Notes under the pieces: model-generated
The model's database searches: none
What the model saw: the letters and a program-made list of their open reading frames with translations, nothing else
Told to the model about the DNA's origin: nothing
Made by a program: the position numbers and the translations under genes
DNA from: Liolophura sinensis
Lineage: Eukaryota > Mollusca > Polyplacophora > Chitonida > Chitonidae
DNA: 64,000 nucleotides
Reading direction: 5' to 3'
Assembly (NCBI RefSeq): GCF_032854445.1
Contig: NC_088304.1
Coordinates: 6,149,704 to 6,213,703, forward strand
Shown here: piece by piece, positions 47,701-58,800 of the stretch
Numbering within the stretch: position 1 is the stretch's first letter
How the letters are laid out: each line of letters opens with the position of its first letter

Positions 47701-50700
47701 CACTCTAGTTTCTACCACCTAGTCATATAAGTGACAAATTTCTTGAGCTCCCCGTTAGACAACAATTAACCAATCAATTACAAAAATATAAAGTAGGCAA
47801 GAAAGTTTCAATAATATGTATTTGTTGTACGTCGCATTTATTTATGTATTTATTCATGCCTTACGCCGTACTCAGTAGTATTTCACTTGTACGCCGACGA
47901 CCAACATTATGATGAGAGGAAACAGGATGAGAGGAAACAGAGATGAATCGACGACCATCTACGGGTTGCTTAACGTCGTATTCAAGAATATTTCACTAAC
48001 TAAAGAGCGGTTAGAATTTTGGTTGGATAAAATCGAACCCAGGACAAACCATCTCATCTTACCAGTCACCTGAGAAATCATCTGACTGAAGGTCGCGTCC
48101 AAGCCAGCGGGCGAGATTGTTAATCTCCAAAATGGTTAATCTAACAAAGCTGAGTTAATTTGCTTTTCAAAGAGCAAGGGTAGATATGTAAGGAGACGAC
48201 AAATACAACGCTGTCGGTTTATACGGTATCTCCTTAAAGTGTGACTTCAACAAGTGTACAAGGAGAAGTCCTAAGTACTGTAACCAGCTGTAACCGGATG
48301 TTCAATTATATTCTTTTCCCCCACCGTTACAATGCCCCCCACCCCCCCAACGTTAAACATCACACGGACTGGATATTTCCATGGTTTTCTTATACACGTG
48401 AGTGTTAATCTCGCCGACGACGTATGGTTCAGCTGGCAAGGCTTAAGTTTATTGTGGCCACAAAAAATTGAACACAAATGTAATAACCTATCCTTTCGGT
48501 TTCTTTTTTAAAATTAAAATTGATATACTAAAAGCTAGCGCGTAGTAGTATGCATGCATGATGAAGCTATGATGACCAGGTATATTAAAAATAAAGACCC
48601 AGCTTTTTTTGCTCAAACTCCTCAAACACACCATTACCCCTTGTCATGAATGCAGTATATGTGGATTGTCTTCTGAGAATCTGAAGACGTTGTACCGAGA
48701 AACTGAGAACCTTGAACAAATTTCATCAATCAACTCTCCGCGGAAACTGAGACACCCTTTTAGGAAGAATTGGATGACCTATATAGGAATAACAAGAAAT
48801 TAGGGGAATACGCTTGATCAATTGTTCGAGTAAGCTTTACAAATAATACTAGAAATTTCATCAAGTTTCTTTTCACATACCCTCCTGCATGTAAATCGTT
48901 TATCCAAACACATGCGCCTGTACAAAAATGGGCGTGAATCTGGGTTGAATATTGCAGTGGTTGAGTGGGGTGAAGATACGCAATGTTGATTGAATCCACT
49001 GCTCCTCAGGGTACTTAATTAGTGATTCACACCACATGGTACAAAACAGTAGTAAGTATAAAAACACAGACCTTCCTTGATGACTTCAGAGATTTCCGTA
49101 ACTGCTGGGTGAATCGGCTTCAGCTGTTCTTCCGCTGTAAGAAATCATAGCAATACAATTCCATATTCTCATTTATTTTCAATATATGTCTCCGACGAGT
49201 AAAAAAGAAAGGGTGATCATTAAGTATACGAGATTGCATACATATAGAGACGTCTGAGTTTGAGAAATGCATGTAGCAGTGGAGGAGAATCTGCAGTACA
49301 GAGTTGACTTCCATAAATCATATACCGTGTTACACAATTCCGTTTGTTTCACATGTAACAGAGGCTTACGATTTCATACTTGCATAAGTCACTCAATTTG
49401 GATATATTTACTAAGATCAAATGCTATTCGTATTATGCAAAACTTGAATGATTCTAGTTGTGAACACTTCAAATTTGATTACCCTTTTACGTAATATATC
49501 TTACCTTTGCACGCTTTGATGGCAAGTTTATCTTTTATAGATGACAAAGAAAAGAAATCATCGATCTGAAGAATAAAGTTTTCCTTGGGCTCACTGCCAA
49601 TGGCAGCCAGCTCGTCTTCGTCCACGCCCCATCCGATGCCAACAACGAACATAATAATACCCTCTTCTCTAGCAAGATACGCCTCTTCTTTGGTCCTGTC
49701 TGGGGTGTTAGACAGCCCGTCAGTGAGGACGATCCCTATTTTTGGTACACCCGGTCGGACATTATCGTCACTGAGCGCCACCTTGCGGAGATATTTCAAA
49801 GCTTTGTCCGTGTGCGTTCCACCTCCGTAGTTCTTGATGTTATCCACTGCGGCTACTAACGAATCTTTATCCAAGTTGGACCCCAGGTCGAACTGAGGGT
49901 GTACGTCATCGCTGAAGGCAATGGCGCCGACTCGCATTTTGTCCTCTCCAATGTCGAAGATGTCGACGACATCTCGGACAAAACGTATCTGCTCAGCGTA
50001 GTCTTCGGGGTAGATACTACTGGAAGAGTCAAGCACGAAGACGATCTCAGCTGGCTTCCCACCACAATCTGAAAAAAAAGTTCAGAGCAATCAGAAGTCC
50101 TCACATGGATCAACAACTTTGGAAATTTGTGAAAAATTTCGGCAGCGCGCCCTGACCAGTGTGTTAATGTGGTTACGGTTAAGATGCACGCAAGAGCTAC
50201 GGGTTCAACCGTCAACCAATATCGACTTTCCCGGTCAATAATCGCAAGATCAATTCCCAAAACGACATCTAACACAAACCACCAAAGAACAAAGAAAGTG
50301 TATAAAATACGAAAATAGGACGCAGTCATGCAAAGAGAACCATGTTGGAGATTTATGTGTCGAAAATGACATTCGTACACCATCCGTCAACCAAAATGGA
50401 CGTCCCACGTCAATAATCACAAAACCAAATCCAAAAACGACGAATAACCCCAACTATCAAACCAAAGACTGGATCATGCCAAAAGAAGTAGTGAACAGTT
50501 TTCAGTTTGCAGAAATAACTTGTGAGTTAGATTGAAATCGTAACATGACACACGAGAGAGACTATGGTTTCTTTAAATCCAACTAAGGCGAATAAATATC
50601 TCTTACAGCCTTTGCTATATATGTATTGTTTAAAGCTTGCAGATCATTAATATACCGTTTAGTGAATGAGTAGCATCTGGCCTTGACTGGGTGACGACTA

Positions 50701-52553
50701 TGCCTTGGTCATCGGTAGGTAGAGAAACACTAAATGTCTATGAGGCCCTCTACGAGGGGGCATCGTCGTGAGTATGAAGCAAGCAATATAACTGCACTCA
50801 CCATTAACTTTATCGCCCAGCACAACCTGTGAAAAGTAATTAAGCGATACTGATTTCAATGTCGTGACAACAAGCAAGTCTGTGCCACAGAAAAAAGGGA
50901 ATGAAACATTCATCGTTAATTAATCCACCTTCCATAGTTAAATTAACACACACACAATTTATTTGATTGATGTTTTACGCCGTACTCAAGAATATTTCAC
51001 TTATACAACTTCGGCCAGCATTATGGTGGGAGGAAACCGGGCAGGGCCCGGACGAAACCCACTGCTGGCAAACCTTCCCACGTACGGCCGGAGAGGAAGT
51101 CAACATGAGCTGGAGTTGAACTCACAACGACCGCATTGGTAAGAGGCTCCTGTGTCATTACGCTGCGCTAGCGCGCTAACCCAACTGAGCCACGGAGGTC
51201 CACCACACATCTTTATCATCCATGAGTAATTTTATGATGGCAAATTGTTATGTAATTGTATTATATGTACATATTAATTTACCAGAACTCATTCATTTCT
51301 ATACCATCATTGTATACCGTGGCATTTGGCTTACACATAATATTCCCGCCTTTCACCGATGAAAACTTTGGAAGAACACTGGAACTCATGCACAGATAAC
51401 CCTTGCCTTTCACTGTTACAGCAAGTATAAATATATTTGATACCACATTAATCGCGGATGTTAGAGGGCACTGGAAGACAACAGAGCCGTATGCGTAGGA
51501 TTAATGGAAGGCGTGATTTGTTTGATTGTAGCTTAATGCCATACTCAACAACTTTTCCCTTGTGCAAGGGCAGTCAGTCATATGGGTGGAGTGAACCGAA
51601 GTACCCGGCGTGAACCACACAAGTTGCTGACGAAATTTCCCGTGTGTGGAGCAATTTTTTGGTGGAAGATAAAACTGTTTTCAAGGATATTATAAAATAA
51701 ACCAGACCTCTTGAGTGAGTGAGTAAGTGAGTGCGTGCTTGGGGTTTATTGTCGTACTTAACAATTTTTCAGTCATATGACGACGAAGGAATCCTTAGGG
51801 TGCATGCAATGCGCCTCCTTGTTGCAAGACGGAATTCCACCGCTCTTTTATCTAGCCCTGCTTCACTGAGACGCTTTACCGAAGGCAAGTAAGCCCGAAC
51901 CATTATACTGATACGTGTCAACCAATCTTTAATCATTAATCTTCATCATGGCTCTTAGAATAAAATGATACGATTAGCAATGGTCGACCTGACTTCCACA
52001 AACATTTACTTATTTATTTGATTGGTGTTTACGGCGTACTCAAGAATACTTCACTCATACGACGGCGGCCAGCATTATGGTGTGAGGAAACCGGGCAGAG
52101 CCCAGGGGAAACTCATGATCATGTGCAGGTTGCGGCCGTGGAGGAAACCATCATGAACTGGCATTGAACTCACAGTCACTGCATTGGTGAGGCTCCTGGG
52201 TCATTACGCTGCGCTAGCATGCCCTAACCAACTGAGCCACAGAGGCCCCGCTTTAACAAATAGCTGACAAGGCGGTACATATGGTATGGAGTTAGACATC
52301 ACTATAAACATATTAATGCTGGAACGCGCCTGGTTCACTGACATAATCAGGATGTTATCGAAATATTTGCTTACTTGTTTGGTTGATTGATTGTTACTAA
52401 ACATCTTCACGTATCACGTATGAGATCAGTCTTACATTGTTATCATTGTTAATGTCATTGTTCCCCTTATCAAGAGTAACGTAATGATGACTTTACCTGG
52501 AGCAGGAGTGCAGTAGCACGGAACCACAGCAACAACCTGGCTGACGACAACAT
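44722..52553 (-). CDS. Gene C: secreted protein with three VWA domains
   Basis: Seven exons on the minus strand: 52497-52553, 50802-50826, 49505-50068, 49072-49134, 46981-47541, 46467-46511 and 44722-45335, phases 0,1,1,1,1,1, giving 642 residues. Exons 1-2 encode the signal peptide MLSSARLLLWFRATALLLQV. VWA1 (exon 3): CGGKPAEIVFVLDSSSS with MIDAS D41-S43-S45, GGGTHTDKA and LTDGLS. Linker exon 4 (21 residues, PIHPAVTEISEV). VWA2 (exon 5): CGGKPADVVFALDTSTS with MIDAS D250-S252-S254 and LTDGLS; it ends KLAIKACAG, as VWA1 ends KLAIKACKA. Linker exon 6 (VKPEIMADQSYGGG). VWA3 (exon 7) keeps the fold motifs (KVFAIGFGVG) but lacks DxSxS (VFGVDSARF). VWA1 and VWA2 are closest to each other, so an internal exon-pair duplication is likely. 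Donor of exon 4 (GTCTGT) is weak. Confidence 0.86.
45336..46466 (-). other. Intron 6 of gene C
   Basis: Between the last linker exon and VWA3. No repeat family clearly recognised and no further exon. Confidence 0.5.
47837..48110 (-). mobile_element. Diverged V-SINE-like element in intron 4 of gene C
   Basis: TTTATTCATGCCTTACGCCG tail, TCACTTGTACGCCGACGACC, ACGACCATCTACGGGTTGCT; a second tail-like block (AACGTCGTATTCAAGAATAT) follows at about 47970, so two old elements may be joined. Confidence 0.6.
50195..50465 (+). repeat. Dispersed repeat family 4, two copies
   Basis: Copies at 50195-50300 and 50370-50465 share CCGTCAACCAA, GGTCAATAATCGCA or GTCAATAATCACA, and AAAACGACRTYTAACAC. More copies are at 58365-58475 and 59990-60040, with an inverted one at 61705-61825. 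The end (AACGACGTTAAACACAAACC) resembles the SINE tails, so it may be a SINE 3' half. Confidence 0.6.
50957..51201 (-). mobile_element. SINE family 1, full-length copy in intron 1 of gene C
   Basis: ATTTATTTGATTGATGTTTT tail, CTTATACAACTTCGGCCAGC, full body, head GGACCTCCGTGGCTCAGTTG. About 12 bp are missing in the ACGACCATCCGCAGG region. Confidence 0.92.
51515..51645 (-). mobile_element. Diverged V-SINE-like fragment
   Basis: TTGTTTGATTGTAGCTTAAT, GCCATACTCAACAACTTTTC, GAACCACACAAGTTGCTGAC. Same order as family 1 but heavily changed. Confidence 0.5.
51717..51945 (-). mobile_element. SINE family 2 copy in intron 1 of gene C
   Basis: (GTGA)n, TTGGGGTTTATTGTCGTACT, CAGTCATATGACGACGAAGG, CGCTCTTTTATCTAGCCCTG. 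The head end is truncated after ACTGATACGTGTCAACCAAT. Confidence 0.85.
52005..52249 (-). mobile_element. SINE family 1, full-length copy in intron 1 of gene C
   Basis: TTTATTTGATTGGTGTTTAC tail, CATACGACGGCGGCCAGCAT, head GGGGCCTCTGTGGCTCAGTT, B-box GTGAGTTCAATGCC. A piece of the body near the Zn-rich CCTTCCCACG segment is deleted. It ends about 250 bp from the signal-peptide exon. Confidence 0.92.
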
Positions 52554-52623
52554 CGTGGTATATTGGTTAGTAGTACCTGAGTTGTTCTGGCTACGCTGAG
52601 GGGACTCGATAAGACCACCACTG

Positions 52624-52630
52624 TTATATA
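52624..52630 (-). promoter_or_regulatory. TATA box of gene C
   Basis: TATATAA on the minus strand, about 71 bp upstream of the ATG at 52551-52553. Same type of core promoter as gene A. Confidence 0.5.
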
Positions 52631-52639
52631 TTTCCAGAG

Positions 52640-54990
52640 TCGGAATCTCGAATGTGACGTGTCGTATACCATTTCCATTGGACCGTCGTATACATTCCAC
52701 AACAACAAGCATCATTCTTGGCCAAAATGGGAAGGAAATTCTCCGTGACATTTCAAGTATTAGTAACCTAGCGCTAATATGAATGGCCAAATTACAGTAA
52801 TTTACCGCCGGTGCCAATGATAACTACTTCTGTGCAAACAAACGACTCATATTCCTCCACTGTTTTGCATCCGATAAATACTTTTGGGTTGGGTTCCAAT
52901 TTTTGATGAAGTCAACAAGCAAATTATACCCCACTTATGCCAATAAATTATATTCGCGTGTATTGCGATCTTATGGGGGTGCCAGGCACGCACATATATT
53001 CGATATATCCACAGCCGTATTGCACCAAAGTTGACCGAGAACAGATACGAGCGCAACAACTGATAAGGGACAGATATGAAAGGCAATTGATTTAATCTTG
53101 TCCACAAATTGCGATAAATCGCAAATTGTTGTCTACATGGGCAGTTTTTGGTAGGTCACCTGGGTTTGATTTATGCAAAAACGACATTTTTGAGGGATGA
53201 CTGTCATTATGGAATCCATTCCGAGAAGGATATTATGTTCAGCAGGTCATAGGGCACAGCGAAACATTTGTTACGTTTAAAGAATATCAGCATATTTTTA
53301 AAAGCCAAAGATGTTCATGTTTAATTTAAGTTATGTAGGATAAATGAATAAAAATTTCTCCGCATGGGGTCAATATTATGGTATGTTAAATGTGATGACA
53401 ACACAACATTTTTAGCAATCCTTGACCAGTGACGTCTTATAAATATCATTTAATATCTCTGCGTGTTTCTGCCTAATTCTACATAAGCCATGGTGCTGAG
53501 GCCTTTGCCTTTATTTAAGCATTTACATAAACAGTCAGAGAATAAAAACTAACTGAGGTAAATAGACAGGATATAGTTAAGACGTACAGCATAGAGAAAA
53601 AAACGAGAGGAGCGACGACAGTGTGATAGCTAGCAAATGATCACACGTAACCGGCAAAATACGGCTTCTTGTCAATTTAACTCAGTTAAGGTATTATTCT
53701 AACTGTTCATGTAAATGCATAAATATACCAAAAATGGCTTAAGCAGAATTAGGTAAAAAGAATGCAGTTATGTTGATTGCTATTTATTAGACGTCACTGG
53801 TCTAGAATTAATCAGAATGCTGTGTTATCACATTTAACGCACAGTCACATTGAAAGTAAACCGTATTTCACGGCTTGCGTGTGGCCATTTGCCAATTATC
53901 AAACTGTTGTAGCTGTTCTCATTTCACACTCTTTGTTTAAAATTGTTTATTATCTTTTAATTGTTTTACAGCGTTCTCTGGAACACTAGAACAAATCATG
54001 TTTCTGGTAGGATAATGCCATTCCAGCAAACTCGCCTACCATCCCTACATAAATATAGCTATGGAACTATGGGCCGGTGGATTTTTAACACGGTACACCA
54101 CCGAATATTTTGAAGTTTTTAACCTAGCGTCCAGCAGCATCTCTCGTCCAGGGCCCACGTTGATACCCTGAATCCCGTTGTAATAGGTCAAACACCACGT
54201 ACTTCTATCGTTCGGTTCTGGGTACAGCTACACCGCATGTGCACCAGATCATATACAATTCCAAAGTTGTTAAAACAATATGTATTGGGTTCATTTAAAA
54301 AACTGCGGATCTATGCAACTTTCTACTGATTTGCGTTAGTGACAAAAGAATTACGCTGTCAAGAGATTACATTAACAGCATCTGTGACATCACTAATAAA
54401 AAAAACTTACGAACTTAGTTTACAAGTTGGAAAAAAGTTTACAAGTTTCGATGATTTTGTAAAATAAAAGTAAAACATAAAAATATATATAAATATATAA
54501 ATATAAAACCTTTAAACGCCTTAAAGTAATCCAAATGTCAACTGCTGAACACTAACAGCAAACATGTGAACGCAAAGGCATATTTTAAGCAGAGACAAAT
54601 GATGAATTTCTGTAAATGTATAATTAAGTAATAACATTTTATTTGGTATTTGTTTCAAACGGGGTTCTGAAATGGCCAATAATTAAGTGGCAATTAACAT
54701 TTGAAATAACAGCTCAACTAACAGTTTAAGTTTTCTTATATGCTAATCGTATATCCCAGATTCTCAGTCTTCCGTGGCTGACGATGGCTGAGTTGGTTGT
54801 TACCTGTTTTGCGTTGATTGTTTTCTAATGTGACATTTCCGGAGCCCTATAATTGACTTACACCACCACTTCCCCCAGAACCTTCCCGAGTCTCATATTG
54901 ACTGGCGATTATATGTCTTGATTTTATATGCGTCTGTTTGGGAAAATAAACATCATCGTTATAAGCCTAATTACGGATAGCGTTGCGCAG
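52640..54990. other. Intergenic between genes C and D
   Basis: AT-rich. The open frames at 52847-53107 (minus) and 53777-53989 (plus) show nothing recognisable. No SINE copy until 54997. Confidence 0.5.
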
Positions 54991-54996
54991 GAGCTA

Positions 54997-55079
54997 AATT
55001 TATTTATTTATTTGATTGGTGAACTCAAGAATACTTCACTTATACGACGGGGGTCAGCATTATGGTGGGAGGAAACCGA
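54997..55079 (-). mobile_element. SINE family 1, 3' fragment
   Basis: TTTATTTATTTATTTGATTG tail with the TTTTACGCCGTA piece deleted, then ACTCAAGAATACTTCACTTA and GCATTATGGTGGGAGGAAAC. Confidence 0.8.
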
Positions 55080-55857
55080 TCATTTGGTAAATACTTCTGA
55101 GCATCTTTAAGAAAGTGGAAATACGACGATGTATAATCGCGATTCCAGGTTACACGTGTGTAATTCGTGCATTTGGATCCGAGATTTGGCTACGGATTGA
55201 GGAGTGCAAGGACACTGTCCTGTTAATATTGCCATTATTGGTTGTTGATACATTATAAATTCCGGCACTGTTATTTAGCCTCTAGTTAAAATATATCGGA
55301 ATTGTGTCAGTTTTGGACATAAATGAACACATTTTGCACAGGGTAACAGACACCTCCTGGAGGTTACCAAGATGACAACTAAAATATAGTGATCATGTTA
55401 CAGCTTGATTTCTCGCTACTTGTAGAGAAACGTACAAGTTGTATGTTGTGGCATGGCATGGCACCACCGAAATCTTTGGTGAACTATAGTTTAGGGGTTG
55501 AAGTTCATATATAAATAGTACGGACAATTAATGTGTTTACGAAGTATACAAGTGACCAGTGCAGATATACATGTACAGTATGCGTAATGTTTTAAGTAAA
55601 GCACTAAAGGACTTTTTTTTCGAAGGAATCTATGCATTCAATTAGTACGAAAATGATGCTTAATATGATTTGCTTGCGTCATTAAAGATTCGAGCATCAT
55701 AAAGTTCTGCAGTTATTTTCTCAGAGTTCTGCAGTTATTTCTCAGAGTGTTTCAAAATATTGGTTGCACAGGCTGTTGAAAAGGTTGAAGAATAAGTGTA
55801 ATGTAATTTAAAGCATGAATATTTTCAACAGTGTTGAAGAAAGCTGTTTGCTTGGCT

Positions 55858-58800
55858 TTAAACGCTAGATGACGGCATATGTGTAGCTCGGTCTTGCGCT
55901 TGTGTTAGGGACCTGGGTTTGTATCTCTCAACAAACTCAGCCCTGGTGTATTCTCTAACCGTCTTTTCTGACGGTTTAAGTCCAGCAGCTTTGTCTGGTG
56001 AGCTTGATGGCTCCATTTGCTTATTTTTCTTCGACCGTTTTGCTAATTTCGTTATCAGTCCAAAAATGTTGACTTTTGGTTTAGTATTGCCACACTGGTG
56101 GTTGCTGCCTTGAATAGTTTTAGAAGGATTATCAAGATTACAGGATTCCACCGGCAGTGTATTTGAATTTAGATCACTACTAAAGCGAACCATTTTTCCA
56201 CGACAAGAGTTATCGTTTTTGGTAAGATGAAGGGCAAAATCCGGATCGTATCTTCGGTCCAAGTCTTCCGTGTACACCTCCCCGGATGCCGTTGTTATGG
56301 TCTCCACGAGATCGGATTTGATGGCGGTAGACCCGTGTAAAGTCTGGACATGCTGCCGTATCCTATGTTCCCTGAGAATGTCATCGGAAAGGTTTTCATC
56401 GGGGATATTTAGTCGAATGTTTTTGGACCGACTTTCACGCAATTCTCGAAGATCCCATAAGGAGAAGCGACGCTTTTGTCGCCCTGTCGCACGCCTCGAA
56501 GCGCCGTGTCTGTGTCTCGTATAGGAACTAGCAGAGGAGCTTGGCCGAGTGTGAACATCTGGCAGTAACATGCCATATACCATCTTGGAGGGCCGTTCCC
56601 GCGCTCTTCTGTGATCAAATCTGGCCCACTTCCGGGAGCTGCTCGATGCCGACGACTCGCTGGATGACCAGTTAGAGTTCGAGGATTCATCCGACATCTC
56701 GCTGTTGTAGGACCGAGGTGATCTGGCGAGAACAAGGGTACGATTGTCTCCCCTGGATGTAGAATCTTCATAGCCAAAGTCCTGTGGTAGGCGGTCTACC
56801 AGTGATGCGAATGACGTCACGGATTCGTCATCGGCGTCAAGATGAGTACTCATGGAAGGAACGGCGGAGGAGGCAGTGACACTGTCAGACGAGTTCAGCG
56901 GGCGATGGTCATGGTTCACGAGAAGGCGTGGTGGTGAAATGTTCGACTGTAATTCTCTAGGCCTGTCTCTGTAAGACTCTGTCTTATCATCAAAGGAGGA
57001 GCCAATGTGTGCGCCGTCACCGAGGATAGAATGCTCCACTGTGGAATGAACACTCCTGAAACAATGTAGCATAAGCCGTTGTTCTGTAAAGGTCTTTATG
57101 GGCACGGTTACGTGTTTCCATCAGTACAAATCAAGAAAACAAACGAATAGAAGTAAACTTTACAACAACAACCAAAGAAAATGGCCTTATTCTACGTCAT
57201 ATTACATATTACATGAGCCGAAGTGAATTCTTCTCTCTAGGATAATATCCAACAGATATCATTCAATATAACACTTCCAACACAAAGATTCTTGCTAAAT
57301 TCTGACGACTTTAGAAACCAACTTATAAACTTTAACATTCCTTGTTTTTTAAAGTGACATTTCACTATTTGTGATATTCAGTGAAATTTATTTTACGCCG
57401 TCGGTAAAGAGTTTGGCAGGACTTATAGTGGACCCAGCAAAGCTTACTGCGTTAAAACTCTGACTAATCCAACAAAGCTTTACTTTAATCCGAAAAGTTG
57501 ACTCTGAAGTTGATGGAAAATGTTAAATTTGAGCTTAAATTTAAAAATACAGTCAGGATTAATACTTCAAGCTAATTCTGATCAAAGCCTAGGATAGAAT
57601 CGTGATTCAAGGTCAGATTGCCGGTTTCACGAAGCGTCCTTAGCCATGTAAGTGTAGGGGCCGGTTTCATGAAGCTCACTTATCTAAGTAAGCTCTTAAC
57701 TTTCATCACAATGTATGTTGTAGAGATATAAGTGCACTCAGCTAAGGGCAACTCAGTACTAAGTTAGCTTCATGAAACCGGCCCCTTAACTATTATGACA
57801 AAATGTATGCAGGTTGTAGAGACATGAGGTGCACCTAGCTAAAAGTCACTTAAGACGAATTAGGCCTCATGAAATTGACCTCTTCTTACACGACACTTAC
57901 CGTATTATGACATTTCTCTCTTCTGCCTCAACCTCGCTTTCGTGGGATGTTTGAGCTTCTGTTTGGACATTATCCAACTCATTCGAGGTGGCCAAAATCT
58001 GGTGAAGTAGATGTCGCAAACTGTTGATACACTCGGTGGGATCACGATGACTGTGTCTTTCGATTTTCTCCAAGATGTGCCTAGATTTGTAATAATTCGT
58101 TGAAAAACTTACATACTGTGACTTAGATACTTGTGCCAGTAAAAGTAAAAATGTTTAAATATTTTTGTTCTTAATCAGTTTCAGCACCATGGCTACCAAC
58201 CGAAAGCTTCTTTCGTCCTTTTGCATTCTTTTGCATTATTGCACTTCTTTCTTCAATCAACAAGATCACTACAGTATGGTTGGAATACTGTTGATGCGAC
58301 GTAAAGCCAAAATAACTCATCTATAATAAACAAGATGAACTCGGACAGTCAAGATTTATGCGTCGACACAGACATTTGTATACCAACCGTCAACCAACAT
58401 GGACGTTCTGGGTCAATAATCGCAGACCATTTCCCAAAACGACGTTAAACACAAACCAGCAAAAAACTAAAGTACATAAGGTACGAAGTTAAGACAGAAA
58501 AAACGTAGTCTATTAGATTTATTTTATTTATTTGAATGGTGTTTTACGTCGTACTTAAGAGTATTTCATTTATACAACGGCGGTCAGCATTGTAGTGGGA
58601 GGAAACCGGGCCAAGCCCGAGAAAAACCCCCAACCGTCCGTTTTGTGTAATCGAGACTGGACGCATACAGGCTTACATGTTTGCCTGTGCTATAGCTTCT
58701 TGCTTACATCCAACGTCACTAATTTACATACATGCCATAAATTGACCGTTGCTTGGCTGACGGAGTAATAGAGTGACTGCATTATGTGATAAACATTTAT

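Noticed and set aside
49585-50383. Frames of 81 and 175 codons over the C-VWA1 exon
   Set aside because: Shadows in other frames; the real frame has MIDAS motifs and correct splice sites.
56409-56777. 122-codon minus frame within the last exon of gene D
   Set aside because: Overlaps the 399-codon frame that continues from the upstream exons in phase.
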